Below are positions 32,994 through 41,138 of a DNA stretch of 64,000 bases, piece by piece. The stretch comes from CAZFLD01 sp964519835 (GTDB lineage Bacteria; Spirochaetota; Spirochaetia; DSM-27196; CAZFLD01). The notes under the pieces are model-generated. The model did no database searches and had not been told where the DNA came from. It was given only the letters and a program-made list of their open reading frames with translations. The position numbers and the translations under genes were made by a program. The stretch lies in assembly GCA_964519835.1 (NCBI GenBank), contig CAZFLD010000003.1, positions 72,284-136,283 on the forward strand. The letters run 5' to 3'. Each line of letters begins with the position of its first letter. Position 1 is the first letter of the stretch.

Positions 32994-34160
32994 TTGAGAC
33001 GGACTGACAAGAACAAGCCGGACCCAATCGACCCAAAACGGCCACAAGGCCTCGAGAAGCTTACCAAAAAGGGTCCGGGGAGCGGGGCACCCAATGTCGC
33101 GGAGCCGCGTGAAAAGAACGGCGGCGGCACGCGCGCCGAGGCAAAGTCAGGTGAGAATAAGGGAGCGCGCACGGAGCGAGTCGCGAAGTTCCTGACACTG
33201 GTGGGACCTGACGAGGCCGCGGCGATTTTGCGACACCTGCCCGAGAGTGAGATTGAGACGGTGGCGGGGGCAATCGCCCGAGTGCGATCGGTTGGCAAGG
33301 ACGAAGCTGCCGACATCCTCGAAGAGTTCGGGCGCCTCCGCAACGCCGGCGAAATGGTCGTCGACGGCCGAAAGACGGCGTTCGACATGCTCGAGCGCGC
33401 GTTTGGGACGGAGAGGGCAAACAGGCTTCTCCCGCAAGACCCACATGAGCGCTTTTTTGCATTTCTCAATAATCTGGAGCCTGCTCAACTCAACGTATTG
33501 TTCCGGGAAGAATCGCCGTCGGTGATTGCCCTGGTCCTCCCGTATTTGGATCGCGTGGCTGCGGCGGCGTTCCTAGGCGATCTGGAAGCGGAGCAACGCA
33601 CCGATGTCGTGGTACGCATGGCGACCTCGGAAAAGGTTGACGTGGAGGTCCTTCGCCGGGTCGAGGAGGCGCTACGGCGCCGAATCCGGAGTCACGCCCA
33701 AGTTGTTACGGAAACGGTTGACGGTAAGGCCGTCCTTGCCGAGATTTTACGCCATAGCGATCCGACATTCGAAGAGAGCTTGGTCGCCTCGGTAGAAGAG
33801 GAGGACGCGGACCTGGCCGAGGAGCTTCGGGATAAACTCTTTACCATCGACATGATCCTGTACATCGAGGATCGAGACCTGAGCACGATCCTGAGGGATA
33901 TCGAGGACAAGGAGATCGCACTTGTTATGAAGGCGTTTACGCTCCGAAGCGAGGGCGACGAATTGCGGGCAAAACTGCTTCGGAATGTATCGGATCGCCG
34001 AAGGTATGACTTGATCGAGGAGTACAAGAGTCTTGGACCGACGCCCAAGTCGGAGATCAACGAAGCGGTGCATGCCCTTGTCTCTCGCTTGAAGAGCGAC
34101 GTCAATGAGGGTAGACTTCGCATGCGTCGGCCGGGCGTCGACGACGATCAATGGGTATAG
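32994..34160 (+). CDS. fliG: Flagellar motor switch protein FliG
   Basis: A 388-residue FliG. The first 58 residues are a Lys/Pro/Gly-rich, probably disordered extension that normal FliG (about 335 residues) lacks. Then come the N domain (RTERVAKFLTLVGPDEAAAILRHL), the middle domain (FLNNLEPAQLNVLFREESPSVIALVLPYL) with its EHPQ-like turn replaced by EESPS, and the C domain with the charged helix DLSTILRDIEDKEIALVMKAF, where rotor charges (Arg/Asp/Glu) face the stator. The TTG start sits behind GGAG with long spacing. It is followed closely by a TM2 gene. Several spirochaetes carry more than one FliG, and this may be the variant form. Confidence 0.88.
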   Translation: MRRTDKNKPDPIDPKRPQGLEKLTKKGPGSGAPNVAEPREKNGGGTRAEAKSGENKGARTERVAKFLTLVGPDEAAAILRHLPESEIETVAGAIARVRSVGKDEAADILEEFGRLRNAGEMVVDGRKTAFDMLERAFGTERANRLLPQDPHERFFAFLNNLEPAQLNVLFREESPSVIALVLPYLDRVAAAAFLGDLEAEQRTDVVVRMATSEKVDVEVLRRVEEALRRRIRSHAQVVTETVDGKAVLAEILRHSDPTFEESLVASVEEEDADLAEELRDKLFTIDMILYIEDRDLSTILRDIEDKEIALVMKAFTLRSEGDELRAKLLRNVSDRRRYDLIEEYKSLGPTPKSEINEAVHALVSRLKSDVNEGRLRMRRPGVDDDQWV

Positions 34161-34164
34161 AGTA

Positions 34165-34743
34165 ATGCCGAATCTTCGCACTGCATATTTGTGTTGGTTG
34201 CCGTCCATATTTGGCTTCGCGGGCCTGCACAAATTCTATTTGGGAAAGCCCGGTATGGGCATTCTCTATTTTTTGACGTGTGGACTCTTTGGCGTCGGCA
34301 CCATCTATGATGCCTTTACCATGGATGAACAGGTCCGCCGAGCAAGAATGCGCGCACGGTATCGGCGCGAGCTCGACTTCGACGACGAGTACGATTTTGA
34401 GCTGCGCCGATCTCTCGAGGATCGACGGCGGTCGGACCCTTTTGATCCGCCCGAGGCGGTTGATCCGCCCGAGGCGGTTGATCCGTACGAGATCCGTCGG
34501 CCGCGCCGTGGAAGCGAATCGACAGAGCACACAATCCTGCGCCTCGCGAAGAAAAACGGGGGATTCACGACCCCCGCTGAGGTTGCCCTCGAGGGCGGCG
34601 TAAACACGGACGATGCCAAAAACGTCCTCGACGTTTTGGCGTCAAAAGGCTACGCCGAGGTTCGCATCAGGCGAAACGGTAGTGTCGTATACGTCTTTCA
34701 GGATTTCGTGGACCAGCGGGCGCCTGACGATTTTGTAGACTAG
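34165..34743 (+). CDS. TM2-domain membrane protein with C-terminal winged-helix-like domain
   Basis: A 192-residue protein. Residues 1-55 are a TM2 domain: two membrane segments around a GFAGLHKFYLGKPGMGILYF motif and an acidic IYDAFTMDEQV end. A highly charged Arg/Asp/Glu linker follows, containing an exactly repeated six-residue unit (DPPEAV twice). Residues 130-190 (HTILRLAKKNGGFTTPAEVAL, DDAKNVLDVLASKGYAEVRI) look like a winged-helix module of the type that reads ligand or protein contacts. It starts four bases after fliG, so it is in the same operon. Role unknown. Confidence 0.75.
   Translation: MPNLRTAYLCWLPSIFGFAGLHKFYLGKPGMGILYFLTCGLFGVGTIYDAFTMDEQVRRARMRARYRRELDFDDEYDFELRRSLEDRRRSDPFDPPEAVDPPEAVDPYEIRRPRRGSESTEHTILRLAKKNGGFTTPAEVALEGGVNTDDAKNVLDVLASKGYAEVRIRRNGSVVYVFQDFVDQRAPDDFVD
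34444..34485. repeat. 18-bp perfect tandem duplication inside the TM2 gene
   Basis: GATCCGCCCGAGGCGGTT occurs twice in a row (34444-34461, 34462-34479) and its first six bases a third time. It is in frame, giving a duplicated DPPEAV. Perfect identity suggests a recent slippage event. Confidence 0.9.
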
Positions 34744-34770
34744 TCACCTGTACCTTGCCTAGGAGCTAAT

Positions 34771-36555
34771 ATGACCGCGAATGAACTCCGCCGGAAGTAT
34801 GTTGAATTCTTCGTATCTCGAAACCATGCAGAGATTTCCGGCGCTTCACTTATACCAGAGAACGACCCGACCGTGCTTTTTACCGTAGCCGGGATGCAGC
34901 CGTTGGTGCCGTACCTGCTTGGGCAGGAGCACCCCGCCGGCACTCGTCTTGTGGACTACCAAAAGTGTATTCGAACGATTGATATCGAGGACGTCGGTGA
35001 CTTCAGCCACCTCACGTTTTTCGAGATGTTGGGAAACTGGTCCCTGGGTGACTACTTCAAGGATGAGGCGATTCACCTCAGCTTTGAGTTTATCACCTCC
35101 CCGGAGTGGCTCGGAATCCCGGTGGAAAGGCTCTCCGTAACCGTCTTCGGCGGCGACGAAGAAGTCCCCGCCGACGAAACATCGGCCGCCATCTGGGAGA
35201 GCTTGGGTGTCCCCCGTGAGCGGATCTACTTCCTGGGCCGCGAGGACAATTGGTGGGGACCGGCCGGCCAGACGGGCCCCTGCGGACCTAACACCGAGAT
35301 GTTTATCGACACGGGAATTCCCGGTACTCCGGAGAGTCGGCCGGGTGTGTCCGACGGCAAGTACATGGAAATATGGAACGACGTCTTTATGGAGTACAAC
35401 AAACGGGAGGACGGTAGCTACGAAAAACTTCCGCGGCCTTGTGTCGACACCGGCATGGGAATCGAGCGAACAATCGCGATACTCCAGGGAAAGACGTCGG
35501 TTTACGAAGCCGAGATCTTCACGCCACTTATTTCGATGATCGAGGAGCGCTCCGGGCACACGTATGGCCGGAACGAGGCTGTGGATCGCAGCATCCGGAT
35601 TATCTGCGACCACGCGCGCACGGCGGCGTTTATCCTCGGCGACGAGCGGGGCGTAGCGCCGTCGAACGTAGGGCAGGGCTACATTCTTCGGCGTCTGATT
35701 CGACGGGCGGTGCGTCATGGACGGAAGATCGGCCTCGAAGGAGCGTTATTGAGCGAGCCGGCAAGGCTGGTCGTCGACATGTACAAGGGGCCGTATCCCA
35801 TTCTCCAGAAAAACATTGAGATGATTGTTGGGGAACTCGATGCGGAGACAAACAAATTCTTCGAGACCCTAAAAAAAGGCGAGCACGAGTTCGAAAAACT
35901 TTTGCCGAACCTAAAGAAGAATCCAAAGCGAGAGATTCCTGGGCGGGTGGCATTTCGTTTGTACGATACATTTGGGTTTCCTATCGAGATTACCGAGGAG
36001 CTTGCGGCGGAACAGGGCTTTACCGTCGACCGCGCCGGATTCGACGGGGCGTATCGCAAGCACCAAGAACAATCAAAAATGGACTCGAGCCAGGTCTTCA
36101 AGGGCGGTTTGGCCGACCACGGAGAAATGACCACCCGCCTCCACACGGCAACTCATCTGCTGCATCAGGCACTTCGCCAGGTCTTGGGCCAACACGTTGG
36201 GCAAAAGGGCAGCAACATCACCAAAGAGCGGCTCCGTTTTGACTTCACCCACCCGGAGAAGATGTCCGATGAAGAGATCGAAAAGGTCCAGAGCATCGTG
36301 AACGAGCAGATCAATCGAGATCTGCCCGTGAGTTTTGAGAAGATGACTTTGGAGGAGGCTCGCCAAGCCGGCGCCATCGCCTTGTTTGGGGACCGGTACG
36401 ACGAGGTCGTGAAGGTCTACTCCGTCGGCGACTTCTCCAAAGAGGTCTGTGGCGGACCCCATGTCGAAACCACGGCCGAGTTGGGCCGGTTCCGGATAAC
36501 AAAAGAGCAATCGTCGAGCGCGGGTGTGCGGCGAATCAAGGCGGTGCTGGAGTAG
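34771..36555 (+). CDS. alaS: Alanyl-tRNA synthetase, short form without C-Ala domain
   Basis: A 594-residue class II synthetase. Catalytic core motifs are present (motif 1 region FFVSRNHAEI, then CIRTIDIEDVG, HLTFFEMLGNWSLGDYFK, and CVDTGMGIERTIAILQG). The editing domain keeps the zinc ligands HTATHLLHQ and CGGPHVE. The protein stops right after the editing domain, so the oligomerisation/tRNA-elbow C-Ala domain of the usual 870-residue enzyme is absent. The same length is known for Borrelia, and the short form seems usual in spirochaetes. AGGAG precedes the ATG. It is downstream of fliG and the TM2 gene in one run. Confidence 0.95.
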   Translation: MTANELRRKYVEFFVSRNHAEISGASLIPENDPTVLFTVAGMQPLVPYLLGQEHPAGTRLVDYQKCIRTIDIEDVGDFSHLTFFEMLGNWSLGDYFKDEAIHLSFEFITSPEWLGIPVERLSVTVFGGDEEVPADETSAAIWESLGVPRERIYFLGREDNWWGPAGQTGPCGPNTEMFIDTGIPGTPESRPGVSDGKYMEIWNDVFMEYNKREDGSYEKLPRPCVDTGMGIERTIAILQGKTSVYEAEIFTPLISMIEERSGHTYGRNEAVDRSIRIICDHARTAAFILGDERGVAPSNVGQGYILRRLIRRAVRHGRKIGLEGALLSEPARLVVDMYKGPYPILQKNIEMIVGELDAETNKFFETLKKGEHEFEKLLPNLKKNPKREIPGRVAFRLYDTFGFPIEITEELAAEQGFTVDRAGFDGAYRKHQEQSKMDSSQVFKGGLADHGEMTTRLHTATHLLHQALRQVLGQHVGQKGSNITKERLRFDFTHPEKMSDEEIEKVQSIVNEQINRDLPVSFEKMTLEEARQAGAIALFGDRYDEVVKVYSVGDFSKEVCGGPHVETTAELGRFRITKEQSSSAGVRRIKAVLE

Positions 36556-36643
36556 GGGAGGTGCTACTTACTACCCGCCCGGCGGATGTGGCGGGAGGCG
36601 GTGGGGCGCCCGCATAGGGGGTAGGTGACGGTGCCCGCCGCGG

Positions 36644-37804
36644 CTACTGACTACGGCGCGAAAGGCGGGCGAGACGTTCCGAGACGGCGGGGTTTTTGGC
36701 GCCGTGGCTTTGGAATCGCTGCAACGCCGCCACAGCCGACTCCATGTTTCCGTTAAGCTCATGGCAGCTCGCGAGCTCCAGGTATAGGCGTGCATTCTTT
36801 GGATCAACGCGAATCGCCTCTTCCAACGACGACACCGCCTGGTCTATCTCGCCATCCTCTCTATGAATGATCGCGAGTCCCAGAACCGCGTAAACGTCGT
36901 ATTCGATATTAAGAGCCCTTTTGTAGTAATCAACCGCCTTTTGGAGGTCGCCCATCGAGCGGTACGCGTCTCCGGCGCGCGTGAGAATTACCTTGTTTTT
37001 GGGATCCTTTGCCAGAATCGCGTTCCAGTGGTCCAAAGAGTCGTGCGGTCTGTTTAGGCCCCGGAAACAGTCGGCAAGGCCGAAATGAGCGTAAAAGTTG
37101 CCGTGGTCCCGCTCCAGGGCCTCCTCGAAAAACGGTTGGCCCTTCGCGTACTCTCTTAGCTTTCGGTAGCAGTTACCGATCGCCGTGAGGACTCGTATGT
37201 CCACGCGGGGGCCGTCGATCTCGTGAATGCGCCTGAAGTAGGAGCTGGCCCCCTCGTAGTCCCGAAACTCGTACAGGAGGTGGCCCAGGCCGATTAGCGC
37301 ATAAGCGTTGTCTTTCTCCACCTCCAGCGCCCGAAGGTAGATTTCCCGACTGCGCTTGAGGTTTTTTACCTTGCGATATGCATCCGCAACTCGTGTCAGG
37401 ACGGTGACATTGTTGTCGTCCAACTCGAGATACTGCTCCCATACCTCTATGGCCCGATTGTACATCCGGATGGACTTATAACAGTCGGCGAGTCCAAAGA
37501 GCGCATAGTTGTTGTGGGGATACACCCGAAGACATCGCTCATAGTGCTGTATGGCGTCGTGGAAATGCCTTCTTTTTCGCTCGGCATCGCCAAGACCGAC
37601 AAGCGCGTAGTTATTGTCCGGATCGTAGGTCAGAATTTCCGCGAACTGGTCGACCGCTTTGTCGACAAAACCCTCTTTAAGGAGCTGGTAGCCACGCTGC
37701 GAAAGATCTGAGAGGTGTTGGATCAACGCGTTCCGCTCCCGGTCGCTCAGCTCCTCGGGGCGTGGCTGTTCCTTGTTTACTCCGTGATCGTAATCGCTAT
37801 TCAT
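36644..37804 (-). CDS. TPR-repeat protein
   Basis: A 386-residue protein made of about ten tetratricopeptide repeats in a row. Typical units are YALVGLGDAERKRRHFHDAIQHYERCL, YALFGLADCYKSIRMYNRAIEVWEQYL and YAVLGLAIIHREDGEIDQAVSSLEEAI, each with the Gly/Ala-Tyr-Ala positions of TPRs; none exceeds what a scaffold needs. No signal peptide or catalytic domain. It starts 12 bp after the small protein upstream and is probably co-transcribed with it. Its stop is 88 bp from the convergent alaS stop in a GC-rich spacer with no clear terminator. Function unknown; similar TPR proteins are frequent in spirochaetes. Confidence 0.85.
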   Translation of the reverse strand: MNSDYDHGVNKEQPRPEELSDRERNALIQHLSDLSQRGYQLLKEGFVDKAVDQFAEILTYDPDNNYALVGLGDAERKRRHFHDAIQHYERCLRVYPHNNYALFGLADCYKSIRMYNRAIEVWEQYLELDDNNVTVLTRVADAYRKVKNLKRSREIYLRALEVEKDNAYALIGLGHLLYEFRDYEGASSYFRRIHEIDGPRVDIRVLTAIGNCYRKLREYAKGQPFFEEALERDHGNFYAHFGLADCFRGLNRPHDSLDHWNAILAKDPKNKVILTRAGDAYRSMGDLQKAVDYYKRALNIEYDVYAVLGLAIIHREDGEIDQAVSSLEEAIRVDPKNARLYLELASCHELNGNMESAVAALQRFQSHGAKNPAVSERLARLSRRSQ

Positions 37805-37816
37805 TGGAGTTTAGCG

Positions 37817-38146
37817 CTATGCCTCTGCCAACCACGACCGCACAACCGCAGCCATCTTTTCCGCCATCATCTCTACCCGATGTCTGTCCGGCGCGGTCCA
37901 GTACATCCTGAGGGCTTCCAGCGGCATGTCCCGCTTATAGTAATGGTCGCCGAGGCGAATAATCCCGTCCGCATAGTGGACGGTAAGAAATATGCGCCTG
38001 GCGGTCTCAATATCGCCTTTGTTGAAAAGCTCGTTTCCCTTCCTGATAAGTGCAGACCTTGTGGATCCGTCGAGCTGTGCCTTCGCACCCGCCGTAACCT
38101 TGATAAAGCCGTCGCCAATTGTGCGTCGCAACTCCTCAGAATTCAT
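37817..38146 (-). CDS. Small conserved-looking protein, function unknown
   Basis: A 109-residue acidic-basic helical protein, no signal peptide or metal motif. The segments ALIRKGNELFNKGDIETARRIFLT and LGDHYYKRDMPLEALRMYWTA look like two divergent TPR-like hairpins, which fits the full TPR protein that follows 12 bp downstream. A promoter-like TATAAT lies just upstream. The ATG lacks a Shine-Dalgarno. I do not recognise a named family. Confidence 0.65.
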   Translation of the reverse strand: MNSEELRRTIGDGFIKVTAGAKAQLDGSTRSALIRKGNELFNKGDIETARRIFLTVHYADGIIRLGDHYYKRDMPLEALRMYWTAPDRHRVEMMAEKMAAVVRSWLAEA

Positions 38147-38160
38147 CAGCTGTTTACCGG

Positions 38161-38189
38161 ATTATAACCCACGGCATCGCGGATTTCTA
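38161..38189 (-). promoter_or_regulatory. Candidate promoter of the small protein/TPR operon
   Basis: On the minus strand TAGAAA (38189-38184), 17 bp, perfect TATAAT (38166-38161). Transcription would start near 38154, only about eight bases before the ATG at 38146. Confidence 0.55.
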
Positions 38190-38202
38190 CCGTTGGTAGG
38201 GA

Positions 38203-38790
38203 TCAACCAAGGCTTCCCTTTGTAGATAATGGACCCTTCTCGTCGGTGTCCAAGGGTGTATACGCTTGGCGGGCGGCCCGGCCGAACGCCTTAAACGCCG
38301 CCTCGATGAGGTGGTGACTATTGATGCCGTAACGGTATTCGAGGTGGAGATTCGCCCTGGACGAGAGCACAAGCCCGGTGAAGAACTCCCTGAACAGTAT
38401 GACGTCCAAGTTGCCGCAATACTGCTGCGGAAGCTCGCCGTTATACACCAAAAAGCTCCGTCCGGAGACGTCGATTGTTACCTCGGAGAGCGCATCGTCC
38501 ATGGGAATCACGGCGTGCCCGAATCTCGCGACGGGGCCACAAGCGTCGGCCCATTTAGTTAGTGCAGAACCAAGGACGATGCCCACGTCCTCCATTAGAT
38601 GGTGCGGGTCCACGTCGACGTCGCCGGTCGCGTCGATTGCCAGTCCCAACGTTCCGTGAAAGCCGGCGGCGGTGAGCATGTGGTCGAAGAACGGCAGACC
38701 GGTTGATATAATGCCGGGTGCCTTCCCGAGATCGAGCGTAAGGCTCACAGAGGTTTCTTTGGTTTGTCGTTTCACGGTCACGTCGCTCAT
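38203..38790 (-). CDS. hisB: Imidazoleglycerol-phosphate dehydratase
   Basis: A 195-residue monofunctional HisB, sixth step of histidine synthesis. The two-manganese site motifs are visible: FFDHMLTAAGFHG, DVDPHHLMEDVGI, HAVIPMDDALSE, and the second HHLIEAAFKAFGRA. No phosphatase domain is fused. The ATG overlaps the hisG stop (ATGA), with GGAGG upstream; a frame seven codons longer is unlikely. It is the last gene in the hisZ-hisG-hisB run; other his genes are not in this window. Confidence 0.95.
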   Translation of the reverse strand: MSDVTVKRQTKETSVSLTLDLGKAPGIISTGLPFFDHMLTAAGFHGTLGLAIDATGDVDVDPHHLMEDVGIVLGSALTKWADACGPVARFGHAVIPMDDALSEVTIDVSGRSFLVYNGELPQQYCGNLDVILFREFFTGLVLSSRANLHLEYRYGINSHHLIEAAFKAFGRAARQAYTPLDTDEKGPLSTKGSLG

Positions 38791-39443
38791 GAGCGGCCTC
38801 CGGTGTCGCACGCCGCCTCCAACCGCTGGACCAAACGGTCGATCTCCCGGTAGTGCAGCTTGTAGTACGCCGGGTTAGCGACGAGGTGCACCGATATCTC
38901 CGTGAGCTCCTCGAGAACTACCAGGTCGTGCGCCTTAAGTGTCTTGCCTGTCTCTACAATATCGACAATAAACGGACAAAGCCCCAACACCGGCGCGAGC
39001 TCCACCGAACCCGACAGCTTGATGATCTCTACAGGAATCCCCCGGCGGTGGAAGTGTCCGCGCGTAAATCGAGGAAACTTGGTCGCAATGCTCAAATCGG
39101 CGCCCTCGAGTTGGGTGTGCGCGGCTTGTTGGAATCCGGCGAGGCACATCCGGCTTGCTCCGACCGGGAGACAAAAAAGCTTGACCAAGTCGTAGCCGGA
39201 CTCGTAGATGACGTCTTCGCCGCAGACACCGAGCCCGGCAATGGCGTGGTGGACGTAGACCGGAAGGTCCGCGTTTTTGACCAAGAGCGCTCTGATATCG
39301 ATCTCGGAGTGCGAATCCTCGGCGTTGGCCACCAGCTTACGATCCTCAAATGTAATCGCGATTCCAGCCTGCGCCAGGAGATCCTGGACGGGATCGGTGA
39401 GGCGGCCTTTGGGGAGGGCGAGTGTTAGCTGTTTCTTGCTCAT
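38787..39443 (-). CDS. hisG: ATP phosphoribosyltransferase, short form (HisG-S)
   Basis: A 218-residue catalytic subunit for the first, regulated step of histidine synthesis. LALPKGRL at the start, GVCGEDVIYESGYDLV, and the PRPP-binding loop region VDIVETGKTLKAHDLV are typical. It lacks the C-terminal ACT-like regulatory domain of the long form (about 300 residues) and so requires HisZ, which is encoded immediately upstream with an ATGA overlap. Feedback inhibition by histidine should act through HisZ. Confidence 0.94.
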   Translation of the reverse strand: MSKKQLTLALPKGRLTDPVQDLLAQAGIAITFEDRKLVANAEDSHSEIDIRALLVKNADLPVYVHHAIAGLGVCGEDVIYESGYDLVKLFCLPVGASRMCLAGFQQAAHTQLEGADLSIATKFPRFTRGHFHRRGIPVEIIKLSGSVELAPVLGLCPFIVDIVETGKTLKAHDLVVLEELTEISVHLVANPAYYKLHYREIDRLVQRLEAACDTGGRS

Positions 39444-40543
39444 CCCAGAACCGCAGCCTTGCCTTCGCGGCGCAGCGTAGTGGCTTTTGCGTAGGCGGTC
39501 TCGAAGTCGGACCCCGTTGCACGGTGCGGCGCGGGTTCGGCGCCGACCTCCGTCCCGGTTTCGATGCGCCTAAGCATAACCGAGAAACCCACGGACTCGG
39601 CCGGGAATCCAAACGAGGACAGAAGATCATCGTATCGGCCGCCGGAGGCGACGGCGGAGCCAATCCCCGGGGCGAAGACACGAAAGACAATGCCCGTGTA
39701 GTACGACTGGGCTCCGATTTCCGAAAGGTCCAGACGCACATCGGCTCCCGGGAAGACCGACGCAACCCGACGGGCGGTTGCAGCCACCCGCCGTGCCTCC
39801 TCGAGCGCCGCGCCGGGGACCGCGTCGGCCCGTCCCAGCTCCTCCACGAGAGCTTCGCCGTCTGCCGCCTGAGTCAGGATGGAAAAGAGCGCGGGCGCGG
39901 CCTCGCCCGATGCGCCCCCGTCCGCCGCGGCCGACGCGCTCCCGCCCGCGCCGACCGAGACGCCGGAGTACACAAACCGGCGGTCGTGCACCGCCTCGCT
40001 CAGCTCAGCCCGTTGGTCCGGTGGAACGAGTGCGTCAAAGAGGGCGCGCGAGCCAATGTGAACGGCATAGTCCTGGAGTCCCACTGCGTTTAACACTTCA
40101 ATTAGAAGGCTCAATGCCTCTAAGTCGCCGTCGATTCCAGGCTTTCCCACCAACTCCACGCCGGTCTGGAAGAACTCCTTTGTGCTGATCTCCTCAGCGT
40201 CCACCGGGCGGACGATAAAGTCTGAGTAGCAGACGCGCGCCGGCAAATCCGTGGGCCGGACCGTGCCCGCAAGTTGTTTGGCCAGGAAAAGTGTGATGTC
40301 CGGCCGAAGGAGGAGCAGATCGCCATCGCGCCCCGCCAAGGTGTAGGCCTTTCGTACGTCTTCGGGGGTCAAAAGATGGCTGTAGCTATCCAGGTAGTCC
40401 AGGATCGGCGTATCGATCGGCAGGTATCCTGCAAGGTCGTATACTCTGTGAATCTTGGCCAAGAGGCGTCGGTGCCGTCGGCTGTGTTCCAGGTAGGCCC
40501 GTTCGACGCCTTCGGGGAGTTGCAGATGTCGGTTTGTGGTCAT
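39440..40543 (-). CDS. hisZ: ATP phosphoribosyltransferase regulatory subunit HisZ
   Basis: A 367-residue paralogue of histidyl-tRNA synthetase catalytic domain without anticodon-binding domain. Class II-like segments: IHRVYDLAGYLPIDTPILDYLDSY, LLRPDITLFLAKQLAG and ASGGRYDDLLSSFG. A low-complexity Ala/Gly/Ser insert (AGGSASAAADGGASGEAAP) near residue 200 is unusual. The ATG at 40543 is chosen from homology; the open frame runs back into rsmD. A weak promoter-like pair (TTCAAA, 17 bp, TACAGT) overlaps the end of rsmD, so the his genes might be transcribed both from the upstream chain and from here. Confidence 0.87.
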   Translation of the reverse strand: MTTNRHLQLPEGVERAYLEHSRRHRRLLAKIHRVYDLAGYLPIDTPILDYLDSYSHLLTPEDVRKAYTLAGRDGDLLLLRPDITLFLAKQLAGTVRPTDLPARVCYSDFIVRPVDAEEISTKEFFQTGVELVGKPGIDGDLEALSLLIEVLNAVGLQDYAVHIGSRALFDALVPPDQRAELSEAVHDRRFVYSGVSVGAGGSASAAADGGASGEAAPALFSILTQAADGEALVEELGRADAVPGAALEEARRVAATARRVASVFPGADVRLDLSEIGAQSYYTGIVFRVFAPGIGSAVASGGRYDDLLSSFGFPAESVGFSVMLRRIETGTEVGAEPAPHRATGSDFETAYAKATTLRREGKAAVLG

Positions 40544-40571
40544 GGCTTTTGGAGAACTGTACCAGAAAGTC

Positions 40572-41138
40572 TCAAGATTTTGAAACGTCGTAGATGCGCA
40601 GCCTCGATCCACCATAGCGGCGGTCGTCGGATACGGCGGCGGTGAGCTCCGTCCCCCGTACGGTGTCCGTCCCCCGTACGGTGTCCGGAAGATCCTCGGG
40701 AGTTGGGTAGTGGACAACAAGCCGACTGCCGTGCGGGGCAGCGCCACCGGCCACGATCCGCCGCAAAAGGTCGGCCTTGAAGGGATAGGCGAATGGCGGG
40801 TCGGCGACAATAAGATCGTAGCCCCGGTGTGCCTTTTTCAAAAACCGTTCGACCGGCGTCACAAAGATGCGCCACTCCTCTTCAATCCACGCCAGATTCT
40901 GCTCGATAAACCGGCGCTTGCCGGCGTCGCGTTCGACTACGTGAATAAGCGTCGCACCCCGAGAGGCGGCCTCCACGGCCATGGAGCCGGAACCCGAGAA
41001 CAAGTCGAGAACGGCCATGCCGGTCAAAGGACCGAGAATCGCAAAGAGGGACTCCCTCATGCGATCCATGGCGGGACGGATCGCCTTGCGTGGAGATACC
41101 AGGCGCCTGCCGGCATAGCGTCCGCCGGTAACCCTCAC
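40572..41138 (-). CDS. rsmD: 16S rRNA (guanine-966-N2)-methyltransferase RsmD
   Basis: A 188-residue class I methyltransferase acting on 16S rRNA. RVTGGRYAGRRL and RPAMDRMRESLFAIL at the N terminus, AdoMet site VLDLFSGSGSMAVEA, and catalytic DPPF (IVADPPFAYPF) are the family signature. The C-terminal part holds a duplicated six-residue unit (DTVRGT twice) coded by an exact 18-bp tandem repeat. The ATG overlaps the recG stop. Confidence 0.93.
   Translation of the reverse strand: MRVTGGRYAGRRLVSPRKAIRPAMDRMRESLFAILGPLTGMAVLDLFSGSGSMAVEAASRGATLIHVVERDAGKRRFIEQNLAWIEEEWRIFVTPVERFLKKAHRGYDLIVADPPFAYPFKADLLRRIVAGGAAPHGSRLVVHYPTPEDLPDTVRGTDTVRGTELTAAVSDDRRYGGSRLRIYDVSKS
40649..40684. repeat. rsmD: 18-bp perfect tandem duplication inside rsmD
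   Basis: CCGTCCCCCGTACGGTGT occurs twice without change. It keeps the frame and inserts six residues near the rsmD C terminus, probably in a surface loop. Confidence 0.9.

Noticed and set aside
36556..36643. GC-rich spacer between alaS and the TPR gene as a bidirectional terminator
   Set aside because: Several short complementary stretches exist but none has a T tract, so I cannot support a terminator.
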